Assembly: GCA_034421015.1 (NCBI GenBank) | Contig: DAOUKT010000015.1 | Location: 62,001 to 126,000 of the forward strand | Direction: 5' to 3' | Length of the DNA: 64,000 nucleotides | Source: DAOUJW01 sp034421015 | Lineage (GTDB): Bacteria > Chloroflexota > Dehalococcoidia > Lucifugimonadales > UBA2985 | In this document: piece by piece, positions 24,757 through 33,823 of the stretch | Layout of the letters: each line of letters starts with the position of its first letter | How positions within the stretch are numbered: the first letter of the stretch is position 1 | Notes under the pieces: model-generated | Seen by the model: the letters and a program-made list of their open reading frames with translations, nothing else | What the model was told of the DNA's origin: nothing | The model's database searches: none | Position numbers and translations under genes: made by a program

Positions 24757-25584
24757 ATGAAACTCAGAATGCTCTTTGTGTTTCTGGCAATGCCGGTGTT
24801 GCTTCTGGCATCTGCTTGCGGCGACGGCGCGGACGGAGAGGTAGAGGACTTTCTGAAGATGCTTCCAAGCGACGCTGAGGGAATGCGCTTTGTGAACATG
24901 GCCGAATTGCAGGAAGACGGCGCACTGCGTAGCTTTCGCAGCTTGATAGTGGATCGATGGGACGGCATTTTCGCGCCTGGATATGGCATAAGACCGGCAG
25001 GCGCGACATACATCGCTTTTTCCAGGGTGGGCCGCGATAGAGCCTTCGCCTTGGGTGGACTCGGCGGAGGAGAAACACTGAGAGGCGTATTGCAAGAGGG
25101 CTATGAGGAGAAGGAGATACATGGTGTAGAGGTGTGGAGACGCGGCTCTGGGTATTGGCAGGCGTTTGCGTTTCTTCCTAACGGAACAGTCCTGGCTACG
25201 GAGTATGAAGAGCTGATGGAGGACTTGCTCCGTCGGCGCGATCGGGGCACACCGTCGCTGTATGACGAGGTTTCGGACGTTATGTCTCCCCTCTCCACGG
25301 AGATAGCCATGGTAGTAACGCCGTACTGCTCATTCTCTTTGGATTGCATCCTTGAGGGAGTCTCCTTTGAGAAGGAAGGCTTATGGGATTTCAGGATGAA
25401 GCAGGTATTGGCGTTCGAGTCTGAGAATAACGCTGAGGACGCCCACGCCCGCTGGGAACCATCAATAAACCGCAATCCCAATTGCTACAACGAGAAGCTC
25501 GGCCGGGACGGGAGCAGGCTCATGTATGAAGTTGTATGTGACAAAGGAGTTCTGAGTCAATTCTTCAATACAGACTTCTCATGA
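24757..25584 (+). CDS. Lipoprotein of unknown function, paralogue 1
   Basis: A 275-aa protein with a signal peptide and lipobox ending LLASAC (Cys21), so it is expected to be lipid-anchored outside the membrane. The mature part begins acidic (GDGADGEVEDFLKMLPSDAEGMRFVNM). It carries a run almost identical to the paralogue at 26058, including SPLSTEIAMVVTPYCSFS and CILEGVSFEK. Four Cys in the second half may pair. A TATAAT box lies at 24671-24676, but no clear -35 box was seen. A start at the ATG 24757 gives a normal signal peptide. Function unknown. Confidence 0.75.
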   Translation: MKLRMLFVFLAMPVLLLASACGDGADGEVEDFLKMLPSDAEGMRFVNMAELQEDGALRSFRSLIVDRWDGIFAPGYGIRPAGATYIAFSRVGRDRAFALGGLGGGETLRGVLQEGYEEKEIHGVEVWRRGSGYWQAFAFLPNGTVLATEYEELMEDLLRRRDRGTPSLYDEVSDVMSPLSTEIAMVVTPYCSFSLDCILEGVSFEKEGLWDFRMKQVLAFESENNAEDAHARWEPSINRNPNCYNEKLGRDGSRLMYEVVCDKGVLSQFFNTDFS

Positions 25585-25602
25585 CGCTCGTCGGCGTCAT
25601 GT

Positions 25603-25857
25603 TCACTCTGTCTGTTTGGCGGGCCTCTTGAGAGGATCTGTCGCTGCATAGCCACGGCGCTCCCGGTCCGCTGCGAAGGCCAGACACGCTCGAATGTCCT
25701 CGCGCTCCAGGTCCGGGAAATCGGCCATTATTTCATCCTCGGACATGCCGGACGCCAGGTACTCCAGCACGTCATAGACGGTGATGCGCAGGTCACGGAT
25801 GCACGGCTTTCCGCCGCGCTTCCCCGGATCTATGGTGATGATCTCTGAGTACTCCAT
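25603..25857 (-). CDS. DUF433 family protein (antitoxin-like, orphan)
   Basis: An 84-aa protein with the DUF433 layout: IITIDPGKRGGKPCIRDLRITVYDVLEYLASGMSEDEIMADFPDLEREDIRACLAFAADRE. This is a small helical DNA-binding-like fold, often encoded with a PIN-like toxin. No toxin partner lies beside it: the neighbours on both sides are the paralogous lipoprotein genes. The ATG at 25857 follows GAGGCGGAG. Confidence 0.85.
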   Translation of the reverse strand: MEYSEIITIDPGKRGGKPCIRDLRITVYDVLEYLASGMSEDEIMADFPDLEREDIRACLAFAADRERRGYAATDPLKRPAKQTE

Positions 25858-25969
25858 CTCCGCCTCTAGGCCCTCTGTCAATCAATGATAACGCGATTCT
25901 AGCATAAACCCGGCTGTTTGATGAGCGTCGTATTCTTAAACCGCATTCAGGGTTATGGCAAAAGGCGGT

Positions 25970-25998
25970 TTGACGTACATTTGGTTTTGTGCAACTAT
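25970..25998 (+). promoter_or_regulatory. Sigma-70-type promoter of the second lipoprotein gene
   Basis: -35 TTGACG (25970-25975) and -10 AACTAT (25993-25998), 17 bp apart. The expected start near 26005 lies downstream of the ATG at 25989, so translation should begin at the GTG 26058. A 7-bp inverted repeat (AAACCGC/GCGGTTT, with its right arm ending at 25971) touches the -35 box and could be an operator. Confidence 0.5.
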
Positions 25999-26057
25999 CC
26001 CATCATAGCTATCCTATCTTCCTGACTACGCTGAGTCTTCTATTTAAGGCGCCACCG

Positions 26058-26888
26058 GTGAAACTTAAACTGCTAGCTGTCAACTTGGTCGTTTTTGGCG
26101 CTATTCTCGCCACAGCGTGCGGCGGGGGAGGTGGTGGCAGTGGCGAGGCGGACGCATTTCTGAGGATGCTCCCAGGCGACGCCAGAGGAATGCTCTACGT
26201 CAATATGGCCCGGTTACAGGAAGACGGCGATCTGTTGTATTTCCGTCGCATGGTAGAAGGCCAGTTGGATGACGATTTCTCGTCCGACTTTGGCATTAGC
26301 CCGGGAGACGTGACATACATAGCGTTCGCTCCGGGTATATACGTCTTTGGCGGAGCAGGCGAGGGGGAAGCGCTGAGGAACGTATTACAAGATAGGGGTT
26401 ATCAGAGGGAAGAGGTACGTGGGGTGGAAGTAATGGCGAGCGCCTCGGAAAATTGGGAAGCCTTTGCGTTCCTTCCCAACGGGTCTGTACTGCTTGCGGA
26501 GGACGAAGAGTTGATGGAGGACTTGCTCCGGCGGCGCAATAGGGGCACCACGTCGTTGTATGACAAGGTTTCGGATGTTATGTCTCCCCTCTCCACGGAG
26601 ATAGCCACGGTGGTAACGCCCTACTGCTCATTCTCTTCGGACTGCATATTTGAGGGAGTCTCCTTTGAGAAGGTAAGCTCGTGGGATTTCAAGCTGAAGA
26701 CGGTAATCGCATTCGAGTCCGAGGGTAATGCCGAAGAGGCCCATGACCGATGGAACCCGGTTACAACCACCAATACCTATTGCTACAACGAAAAGCTCAG
26801 CCGAGACGGGAACAGCGTCACCTATGAAGTCATCTGCGATATGCAGGACCTGGACAAAGTGTACCTCTTGGCCTTTGGTTTCCTGTGA
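26058..26888 (+). CDS. Lipoprotein of unknown function, paralogue 2
   Basis: A 276-aa protein with signal peptide KLKLLAVNLVVFGAILATAC and then a Gly-rich linker (GGGGGGSG). It aligns with the lipoprotein at 24757 along the whole mature length: DAFLRMLPGDARGMLYVNMARLQEDG against EDFLKMLPSDAEGMRFVNMAELQEDG. Both share the LMEDLLRRR and CYNEKL motifs. The GTG start was chosen from the promoter position and from the equal signal-peptide length in both paralogues. The two genes look like a duplication interrupted by the DUF433 gene. Function unknown. Confidence 0.72.
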   Translation: MKLKLLAVNLVVFGAILATACGGGGGGSGEADAFLRMLPGDARGMLYVNMARLQEDGDLLYFRRMVEGQLDDDFSSDFGISPGDVTYIAFAPGIYVFGGAGEGEALRNVLQDRGYQREEVRGVEVMASASENWEAFAFLPNGSVLLAEDEELMEDLLRRRNRGTTSLYDKVSDVMSPLSTEIATVVTPYCSFSSDCIFEGVSFEKVSSWDFKLKTVIAFESEGNAEEAHDRWNPVTTTNTYCYNEKLSRDGNSVTYEVICDMQDLDKVYLLAFGFL

Positions 26889-27005
26889 CCCGCGATTGGG
26901 TCGCGCTCTTCAGGACAAGCGTAATCCATACCTCTATGATATGCTTGTCATAGACGCCACTATAATTGCGACGCAAATCGGCCCGCCAGGAAGGAGTATG
27001 CAGTA

Positions 27006-27386
27006 ATGGCCCAGGCAGACAGGACCACCTACAACCCATTGACCCCTGTGGAGGCATACGTCATTGAGGGAAAGGGCACGGAGCCGCCCTTCAGCGGGGA
27101 GTACGACAACTTTTACGAGCCGGGCGTCTACCTCTGCCGTCGCTGCAACGCTGAGCTGTACCGCTCTGACAGCAAGTTCGATGCCGGGTGCGGCTGGCCC
27201 GCGTTTGACCAGGAGGTGCCAGGAGCAGTCAGACGTCTGCCGGACCCCGACGGGATGCGCATCGAGATCGAGTGCGCCAGCTGCGGAGGCCACCTTGGGC
27301 ACGTCTTTGTCGGCGAGCGGTTCACCCCCACCAACACGCGCCACTGCGTGAACTCGCTGTCCCTGAAGTTCGTGCCGGCGTCTTAG
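27006..27386 (+). CDS. msrB: Peptide-methionine (R)-S-oxide reductase
   Basis: A 126-aa MsrB that repairs the R form of oxidised methionine in proteins. Zinc Cys pairs are CRRC and CASC. The substrate loop is KFDAGCGWPAFDQ, and the catalytic Cys lies in NTRHCVNSLSLKFV. The residue usually Ser in GWPSF is Ala here. The ATG follows AGGAAGGAGTATGCAGTA. It stands alone. The 282 bp behind it are filled by a complete miniature element. Confidence 0.95.
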   Translation: MAQADRTTYNPLTPVEAYVIEGKGTEPPFSGEYDNFYEPGVYLCRRCNAELYRSDSKFDAGCGWPAFDQEVPGAVRRLPDPDGMRIEIECASCGGHLGHVFVGERFTPTNTRHCVNSLSLKFVPAS

Positions 27387-27412
27387 CCAAGCGGAAGGCG
27401 GCCCTTCGCAGC

Positions 27413-27578
27413 GGTATTCTCTATACGAGTTGGTAATACCATTTCTTGCCCGCTCATGGTGAGCTTGTCGAACCATTTGAGCGGGCAGACTGTAGGCGTA
27501 TTTGCCTCCGCTCATTTCCTTCGACAAGCTCAGGATGAGCGGTGTTGTGCGCCATAACCAACGCCTGTAGAGAATACC
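27413..27578. mobile_element. Miniature inverted-repeat element, copy B (complete, 8-bp target duplication)
   Basis: The ends (27413-27434 and 27557-27578) are 22-bp inverted repeats agreeing at 19 positions, starting GGTATTCTCTA. Directly outside are identical 8-bp repeats TTCGCAGC (27405-27412 and 27579-27586), a clear target-site duplication. Two internal hairpins lie at 27448-27456/27478-27486 (GCCCGCTCA/TGAGCGGGC) and 27508-27515/27535-27542 (CCGCTCAT/ATGAGCGG). The element lies in the opposite orientation to copy A. It has no coding capacity, so it depends on a transposase elsewhere. Confidence 0.9.
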
Positions 27579-27668
27579 TTCGCAGCAGTGGTAGGGCAAA
27601 ACGCCCTTTCTTGTGATATGCTACTGCGAAACCTCGTTTGAGGAACACTCGTCGCAGGAGCGCAGTCA

Positions 27669-30272
27669 ATGCAGGACAACAACAACTCCCAGCCTCTTTC
27701 CGGCCTCCGAGTAATAGACCTGACCCACGGCATATCCGGCCCGTACTGCACCAAGCTGCTGGCGGACTTCGGCGCGGACGTCATCAAGGTGGAGAAGCCC
27801 GGCGCCGGCGACTACGCGCGCACCCTCGGTCCCTTCCCCCAGGACGCGCCACATCCCGAAAAGAGCGGCATCTTTCTCTTCCTCAACACCAACAAGAGAA
27901 GCGTCACCCTGGACCTCAAGACCTCCGAGGGGCTGGAGGCCCTGAAGAGGATGGCCGGGGACGCCGACGTGCTGGTTGAGAGCTACAAGCCCGGTGTCAT
28001 GGACGAGCTTGGCCTCGGCTACGACACTCTCCACGAGATCAACCCGGACCTGATCTACACGTCGGTCTCCAACTTCGGGCAGACCGGCCCGTACAGGGAC
28101 TACATTGCATCGGAGCTGACCCTGTACGCCATGGGCGGCAGGATGACGGCGTCCGGCCTGCCTGACATGTACCCGCTGAAGCTGGGCGGCAACCACGTCC
28201 AGTACCAGGCTGGGAACAACGCGGCGATGGCCACCCTCTTCGCTTGGTACGGCCGCAAGTACCAGGGCCTGGGCGGGCAACAGGTGGACGTGTCCATCTT
28301 CGAGACGCAGATGGCCTCCATCAACGGCCGTCTGCTGGGCCTCATCACGTACCAGTACACCGGCGAGCGCGGCAAGCGGCTGGGCGGAATCCGACAGGGC
28401 TATCCCTCCGGCCCCTATCCCTGCGGCGATGGCTACATTCACGTCTCCGGCGGCGGGCAGCGATGGCCCCTGGCCGTGGCAACCCTGGGTATGCCGGAGC
28501 TACTGGACGACCCGCGTTACGCGCCTCCCATGGGGCAGCTGGACCTGGACGCGCGTGAAGAGTTCGAGATGACAATCTGGTTGCCCTGGCTCCTGGAGAG
28601 GACACAGCAGCAGGTTGTGGAGGAGGGCCAGGCCAACGGTCTCCTGATAACCCCCATCCTCACCCTTGACAGTGTTGTGAACAACCCGCAGATGGAGGCC
28701 AGGGGCTACTTCGGTGAGATAGAGCACCCGGCAGCGGGGACCTTCCGCTATCTGGGGTCGCCCATCTACAACAACGAGGACTGGTGGGTGGTCCGCAGGC
28801 CCGCGCCCATGCTCGGCCAGCACAACACCGAGGTGCTCCAGGGCGAGCTTGGCTACTCCGAAGACGCCGTAGTCCGCATGACCGGCGCCGCCGGCGCAAC
28901 CGACGGGGCCGGCCGCGCCTCAACCACCCCTCCTGCGACGAGCCGCTCGTCATCGGCTGCCTCTAGGACCGGCAACGGCAACAAGAAGCTGCCCCTTGAC
29001 GGCGTCCGTATAACCGACATGACGGTCATCTACGCCGGGCCATACGCCACAATGTTCCTCGCCGACATGGGAGCGGAGGTGATCCGCGTCGAGTCCCTGA
29101 ACCAGCTTCCAGCCACCAGCCGGGGGCAGTTCGCGCGGCCCTCCAAGGAGTCCCAGGAACGGGCGGCCTTTTCGCCCTACCCCAACCGCGACCCGGGCGA
29201 GCGTCCCTGGAACCGCTTTGGAGGCTTCACCCAGCACTCCCGGAACAAGCGGGGCATCAGCCTGGACCTGACCAAGCCCGGCGGCCTGGAGAACTTCCGG
29301 CGTCTCATTGAGAAGAGCGACATCTTCATTGAGAACAACGCCGTCGGCTCCATGGACCGGCTGGGCGTCTCCTGGCCCACGGTCAGCCAGTGGAACCCAC
29401 GCCTCATCATGATCTCCGCCACGGGCTTCGGGCAGACCGGCCCCTGGAACTACTTCCGCGGCATAGGCAGCCAGTTCGAGGCCGCCACCGGCCACGCCTC
29501 CGTGACGGGCTATCCCAACATGGACGCGGAGGGCATACCGGGTTCCGTCGCCTCTGACGCCTCCACCGGCGTCACCCTGGCAATGGCCGCGGTCATGGGG
29601 CTGCACCACCGCGAGAAGACGGGCAGGGGAGTGCGTCTGGACGTGGCCCTTGGTGAGAACTTCATGCCGCACCTGGGCGAGCTGTTCATGGACTACACCA
29701 TCAACGGGCGAGTGGCGAGCTCCCCGGGCAACCGCGATGCCTGGTTTGTCCAGGGCGCATACCGGTGCGCGGGCGACGACGAATGGATCGCCATCTCCAT
29801 AGGCAGAATCGAGCAGTGGCACGCCCTCTGCCGGGTGATGGGACGCCCGGAGCTGGTTGAAGACGAGCGGTTCGAGGACATGGCGAGCCTCCGCACACAC
29901 CACGACGACTTCGACCGGATAGTTGAGGAGTGGACAGTCGACAAGGACCCGATTGAGCTTTTCCACACGCTCCAGAAAGAGGGCGTCATTGCCGGGCCGC
30001 TGCTTCACGAGATCCACGCCTTCAACGACCCCCATCTCAAGGAGCGCGACTTCTTTGTTTCAGTCACCGCCCCGGAGATAGGCACTCACCTGTATCCCAG
30101 CACCACCTTCAAGATGTCGGAGACGCCCTTCATCGTGCGCAAGCCGCCGGTTCGGTTGGGCGAGGACAACGACTACGTGTACCGCGAGGTGCTTGGGCTG
30201 ACGGAGGAGGAGTACGACGCTCTGAAGGCGGCGGGACAGATTGGGATGGATTACGCCCCCCACGTGGTGTAG
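27669..30272 (+). CDS. Fused double CaiB/BaiF CoA-transferase
   Basis: An 867-aa protein holding two complete class III CoA-transferase domains. Domain 1 spans about residues 10-405 (LSGLRVIDLTHGISGPYCTKLLADFGADVIKVE ...). Domain 2 spans about 438-867 (LPLDGVRITDMTVIYAGPYATMFLADMGAEVIRVE ...). An Ala/Ser/Thr-rich linker of roughly 35 residues joins them. Domain 2 keeps the catalytic Asp (VASDASTGVTLAM). At the matching place domain 1 has Gln (NHVQYQAGNNAAM), so it may be inactive or work differently. The start ATG follows AGGAGCG. Usual members are 380-420 aa and work as interlocked dimers, so the fusion may form that dimer within one chain. Substrate unknown. Confidence 0.92.
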   Translation: MQDNNNSQPLSGLRVIDLTHGISGPYCTKLLADFGADVIKVEKPGAGDYARTLGPFPQDAPHPEKSGIFLFLNTNKRSVTLDLKTSEGLEALKRMAGDADVLVESYKPGVMDELGLGYDTLHEINPDLIYTSVSNFGQTGPYRDYIASELTLYAMGGRMTASGLPDMYPLKLGGNHVQYQAGNNAAMATLFAWYGRKYQGLGGQQVDVSIFETQMASINGRLLGLITYQYTGERGKRLGGIRQGYPSGPYPCGDGYIHVSGGGQRWPLAVATLGMPELLDDPRYAPPMGQLDLDAREEFEMTIWLPWLLERTQQQVVEEGQANGLLITPILTLDSVVNNPQMEARGYFGEIEHPAAGTFRYLGSPIYNNEDWWVVRRPAPMLGQHNTEVLQGELGYSEDAVVRMTGAAGATDGAGRASTTPPATSRSSSAASRTGNGNKKLPLDGVRITDMTVIYAGPYATMFLADMGAEVIRVESLNQLPATSRGQFARPSKESQERAAFSPYPNRDPGERPWNRFGGFTQHSRNKRGISLDLTKPGGLENFRRLIEKSDIFIENNAVGSMDRLGVSWPTVSQWNPRLIMISATGFGQTGPWNYFRGIGSQFEAATGHASVTGYPNMDAEGIPGSVASDASTGVTLAMAAVMGLHHREKTGRGVRLDVALGENFMPHLGELFMDYTINGRVASSPGNRDAWFVQGAYRCAGDDEWIAISIGRIEQWHALCRVMGRPELVEDERFEDMASLRTHHDDFDRIVEEWTVDKDPIELFHTLQKEGVIAGPLLHEIHAFNDPHLKERDFFVSVTAPEIGTHLYPSTTFKMSETPFIVRKPPVRLGEDNDYVYREVLGLTEEEYDALKAAGQIGMDYAPHVV

Positions 30273-30280
30273 GGCGCAGG

Positions 30281-31030
30281 TTAGCGCAATAGGACCTGCG
30301 CCCCGGGCAGAATGCCGTACTCCTGAGCCAGACCAGCGTTCATCTCGATGGCGTACCTAGCGGGCGCGGCAGAGGGGTAGACCGTCAGCTCCGAGTCCGG
30401 CGCGCCGACCTGTGGCGTCATGGTCTGCACGTCCACCACAACGCCGCTTGAGTCCAGATACAGGATGTCCAGCGGGATGAGGGTGTTCTTCATCCAGAAG
30501 CTCCGGTGGGCCTCATCTGCATAAACAAAGATCATGGCGGCGTCCCGCGCCAGGCTCTCGCGGCCCATTAGCCCCCGGGCCCTGTCCTCCGGCGTGCGGG
30601 CCACCTCCAGCCGGAAGACCTGCCCGCCGACGAGGGCTTCCTGAACGTCTCCAAGGCCTTCTACCGGGTCCGGCGCATGGAAGCCGTCCTGCTCCATCAC
30701 GACGGTTGGCTCCAAAGCGACCGTCGGCTCAGAGGTGACGACCGGCTCCATTGCCACGGTGGGCAGCGTTTCGATTGTGGGATCCACGGCGAATGTAGGC
30801 TCCATTACGACCGTGGGCTGCAAGGCGACGGTGGGTTCCAAGGCATAGGTGGGCTCCATTACGACCGTCGGCTCCAGGGCGGCGGTTGGCAGCATGGCAA
30901 CGGTCGGCTCTTCCGTGACCGTCGGAGCGAGGAAGCCAGGCGGCGTCTGAATGGGGCGGCTCTCATCGCAGGCCGCGGCCAGGAGCGCCAGCGCTGCCAG
31001 GAAGAGGCACACTGCCGGCAGCCGCTTCAA
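30281..31030 (-). CDS. DUF192 lipoprotein with a Pro-Thr hexad spacer
   Basis: A 249-aa protein. The signal peptide ends ALLAAAC (lipobox). A spacer of about 80 residues made of near-hexad repeats follows (EPTVAM, LPTAAL, EPTVVM, EPTYAL, EPTVAL, QPTVVM and so on). The C-terminal part (about 130-249) is a DUF192 domain: VARTPEDRARGLMGRE, FVYADEAHRSFWMKNTLIPLDILYLD and YAIEMNAGLAQEYGI. DUF192 is a small extracytoplasmic domain of uncertain role. The repeat region probably lifts the domain away from the membrane. The gene converges on the CoA-transferase fusion, 8 bp between stops. Confidence 0.88.
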   Translation of the reverse strand: MKRLPAVCLFLAALALLAAACDESRPIQTPPGFLAPTVTEEPTVAMLPTAALEPTVVMEPTYALEPTVALQPTVVMEPTFAVDPTIETLPTVAMEPVVTSEPTVALEPTVVMEQDGFHAPDPVEGLGDVQEALVGGQVFRLEVARTPEDRARGLMGRESLARDAAMIFVYADEAHRSFWMKNTLIPLDILYLDSSGVVVDVQTMTPQVGAPDSELTVYPSAAPARYAIEMNAGLAQEYGILPGAQVLLR

Positions 31031-31074
31031 TTGGCCTGTCCCCGGGATAGCATGGTCGCGGCTTTAGCGACAAC

Positions 31075-32136
<1,062 letters not shown>

Positions 32137-32153
32137 GCCGGCCTCCCCTATAG

Positions 32154-32795
32154 TCAATAGTACCAGTCCGGTTTGATCACTACAGGAGGACAATGCGCAG
32201 TGGCTTGCATCGCTTCCTGAACTCTGTTAAGCGTGCTAGGGTTTTTCACGCCAATGCGGATAATCATATTCCAAGGGACCAGGCGTTCAACTAGGAACTC
32301 AGCCTGCTTGGGTTCCTTGCGTTCTCCAGACCAGTCTCGAGCTTGTATAGCATCCCAGTGTAGCTTGTCCAGCCAATTGAGGTCGCAGTAGTCCTCAAAG
32401 TAGCTGGACGCCGCGTTTGATGAAGTGAATGCCCATCTGTGTCCATTAGAATCAGCCCAAGCCACTGTTTGACGTAGATCGGCCTCTAAGTGGACGATAG
32501 GTTCTTGACCGCCTCGGTAGCCCAGTTCAGAATGGTTTGCTCTCCATATTACGAAGAGCATGACAGAGCGTGGGCAAAAATAGAACGGCACGCAGTCACC
32601 CACGCGTAGTCCGGGATGACTAGAGAGTGTAATGCCTCGTCTACGCTGCTTGATGTTGCTTATGCCTATAGCGGTTCCAGTTGCCGACCGGCTATCCATA
32701 GCTCTATCGCTCCACAGACTTCCGTCCGCGATGATGGAAGACAACCTATCCACATGGACGATGTGGTAGATTCTCGGCTCTGTGGGTACGAGCAT
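32154..32795 (-). CDS. darT: DarT-type DNA ADP-ribosyltransferase toxin
   Basis: A 213-aa toxin of the DarT (DUF4433) family, which uses NAD+ to ADP-ribosylate thymidine (or guanosine) in single-stranded DNA. Family signs are the start PRIYHIVHVDRLSSIIADGSLW, the loop VPFYFCPRSVMLFVI, and the C-terminal QAEFLVERLVPWNMIIRIGV, which holds the catalytic Glu. GGGGGCGAAA precedes the ATG. It forms an operon with darG. A short dyad lies 42-53 bp upstream. All visible catalytic motifs are present, so it should be active. Confidence 0.93.
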   Translation of the reverse strand: MLVPTEPRIYHIVHVDRLSSIIADGSLWSDRAMDSRSATGTAIGISNIKQRRRGITLSSHPGLRVGDCVPFYFCPRSVMLFVIWRANHSELGYRGGQEPIVHLEADLRQTVAWADSNGHRWAFTSSNAASSYFEDYCDLNWLDKLHWDAIQARDWSGERKEPKQAEFLVERLVPWNMIIRIGVKNPSTLNRVQEAMQATAHCPPVVIKPDWYY

Positions 32796-32827
32796 TTTCG
32801 CCCCCAGTACGCAATCACTGTCTCATC

Positions 32828-32848
32828 ACTGTCGAACTGTCGGGACAG
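32828..32848 (-). promoter_or_regulatory. Possible operator upstream of darTG
   Basis: A dyad CTGTC-GG-GACAG (32837-32848) overlaps a direct repeat ACTGTCGA/ACTGTCGG. It lies 33-53 bp before the darT start, where an autorepressor or stress regulator could bind. The rest of the 340-bp gap 32796-33136 shows no gene; a TATACT box occurs at 33112-33117 before the response regulator, without a clear -35 box. Confidence 0.3.
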
Positions 32849-33136
32849 ATTATTTTTGTTCCTTCGCTTCTGATTCGTCTGGCGGGACTGTCAGCTTTTC
32901 CCTCTACGCGTATCTTGTGTCTAGTATAAACATATTTGAGACGATACGAAAGACGCACTCGTCGGAGTCAATCTACCGAGTACCGAGTCATGAGCTGGGG
33001 TTTCCTCAGTTAAGGGTTTTGTAATGTTTTTCACCTCCTCGCAACCTTGCCAGCGTAACATAGTGGCAAGGGACCGGATGGAGACCAGTCATTCATCGGC
33101 GTTTTCGGGTGTATACTGGTAGGACTAAGGGAGGGA

Positions 33137-33823
33137 ATGATGGAGAGAGTGCTTGTTGTAGACGATGAGCCAACCGTCACGGAGGTTGTGGAGAGGTATC
33201 TCAGCCTGGAGGGGTACGACGTGTCCCTGGCGGCCAACGGCAGCGATGCCCTGCGGCTGGCCCAGGAGTGGGCGCCCGACCTTGTAGTCCTGGACCTCAT
33301 GCTCCCCGGCGTCGATGGCCTGGAGGTGTGCCGGCAGATCCGCAAGGACAGCCAGGTGCCCATCATCATGCTGACGGCCAAGGGCGACGAGACTGACCGG
33401 ATTGTTGGGCTGGAGCTGGGCGCGGACGACTACGTGACCAAGCCCTTCAGCCCCCGGGAGCTGGTGGCCCGGGTCAAGACCGTCCTGAGGCGCATGTCTT
33501 CCGGCCCCACCCAGGCTACCGGCGGCACGCTGCGCTTCGATCAGCTCACGGTCAACCCCCAGACCCGCGTTGTGACCACCAGGGCCGGGGACGTATCGCT
33601 GACGGGGAAGGAGTTCGACCTGCTCTTCTTCCTGGCGTCGAATCCGGGGCAGGTGTTCACCCGCGAGCAGCTCATGGACAAGGTCTGGGACTACAGCTAC
33701 GCGGGCGATTCCAGTACCGTCACAGTCCACATCAGGCGGCTGAGGGAGAAGGTGGAGGCGGAGCCGGTCAAGCCCAGGTACATCAAGACCGTGTGGGGTG
33801 TGGGGTACAAGTTCGAGGAGTGA
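33137..33823 (+). CDS. OmpR-family response regulator
   Basis: A 228-aa regulator. The receiver domain (1-120) has acidic residues DDE near 9-11, phosphoacceptor Asp53 (VVLDLMLPG) and Lys102 (TKPF). The OmpR/PhoB winged-helix domain follows (GKEFDLLFFLASNPGQVFTREQLMDKVWDY ... VTVHIRRLREKVE). AGGGAGGGA precedes the ATG. Its stop overlaps the histidine kinase start (TGATG), so the two are translationally coupled. It sits beside the exporter block. Confidence 0.95.
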   Translation: MMERVLVVDDEPTVTEVVERYLSLEGYDVSLAANGSDALRLAQEWAPDLVVLDLMLPGVDGLEVCRQIRKDSQVPIIMLTAKGDETDRIVGLELGADDYVTKPFSPRELVARVKTVLRRMSSGPTQATGGTLRFDQLTVNPQTRVVTTRAGDVSLTGKEFDLLFFLASNPGQVFTREQLMDKVWDYSYAGDSSTVTVHIRRLREKVEAEPVKPRYIKTVWGVGYKFEE

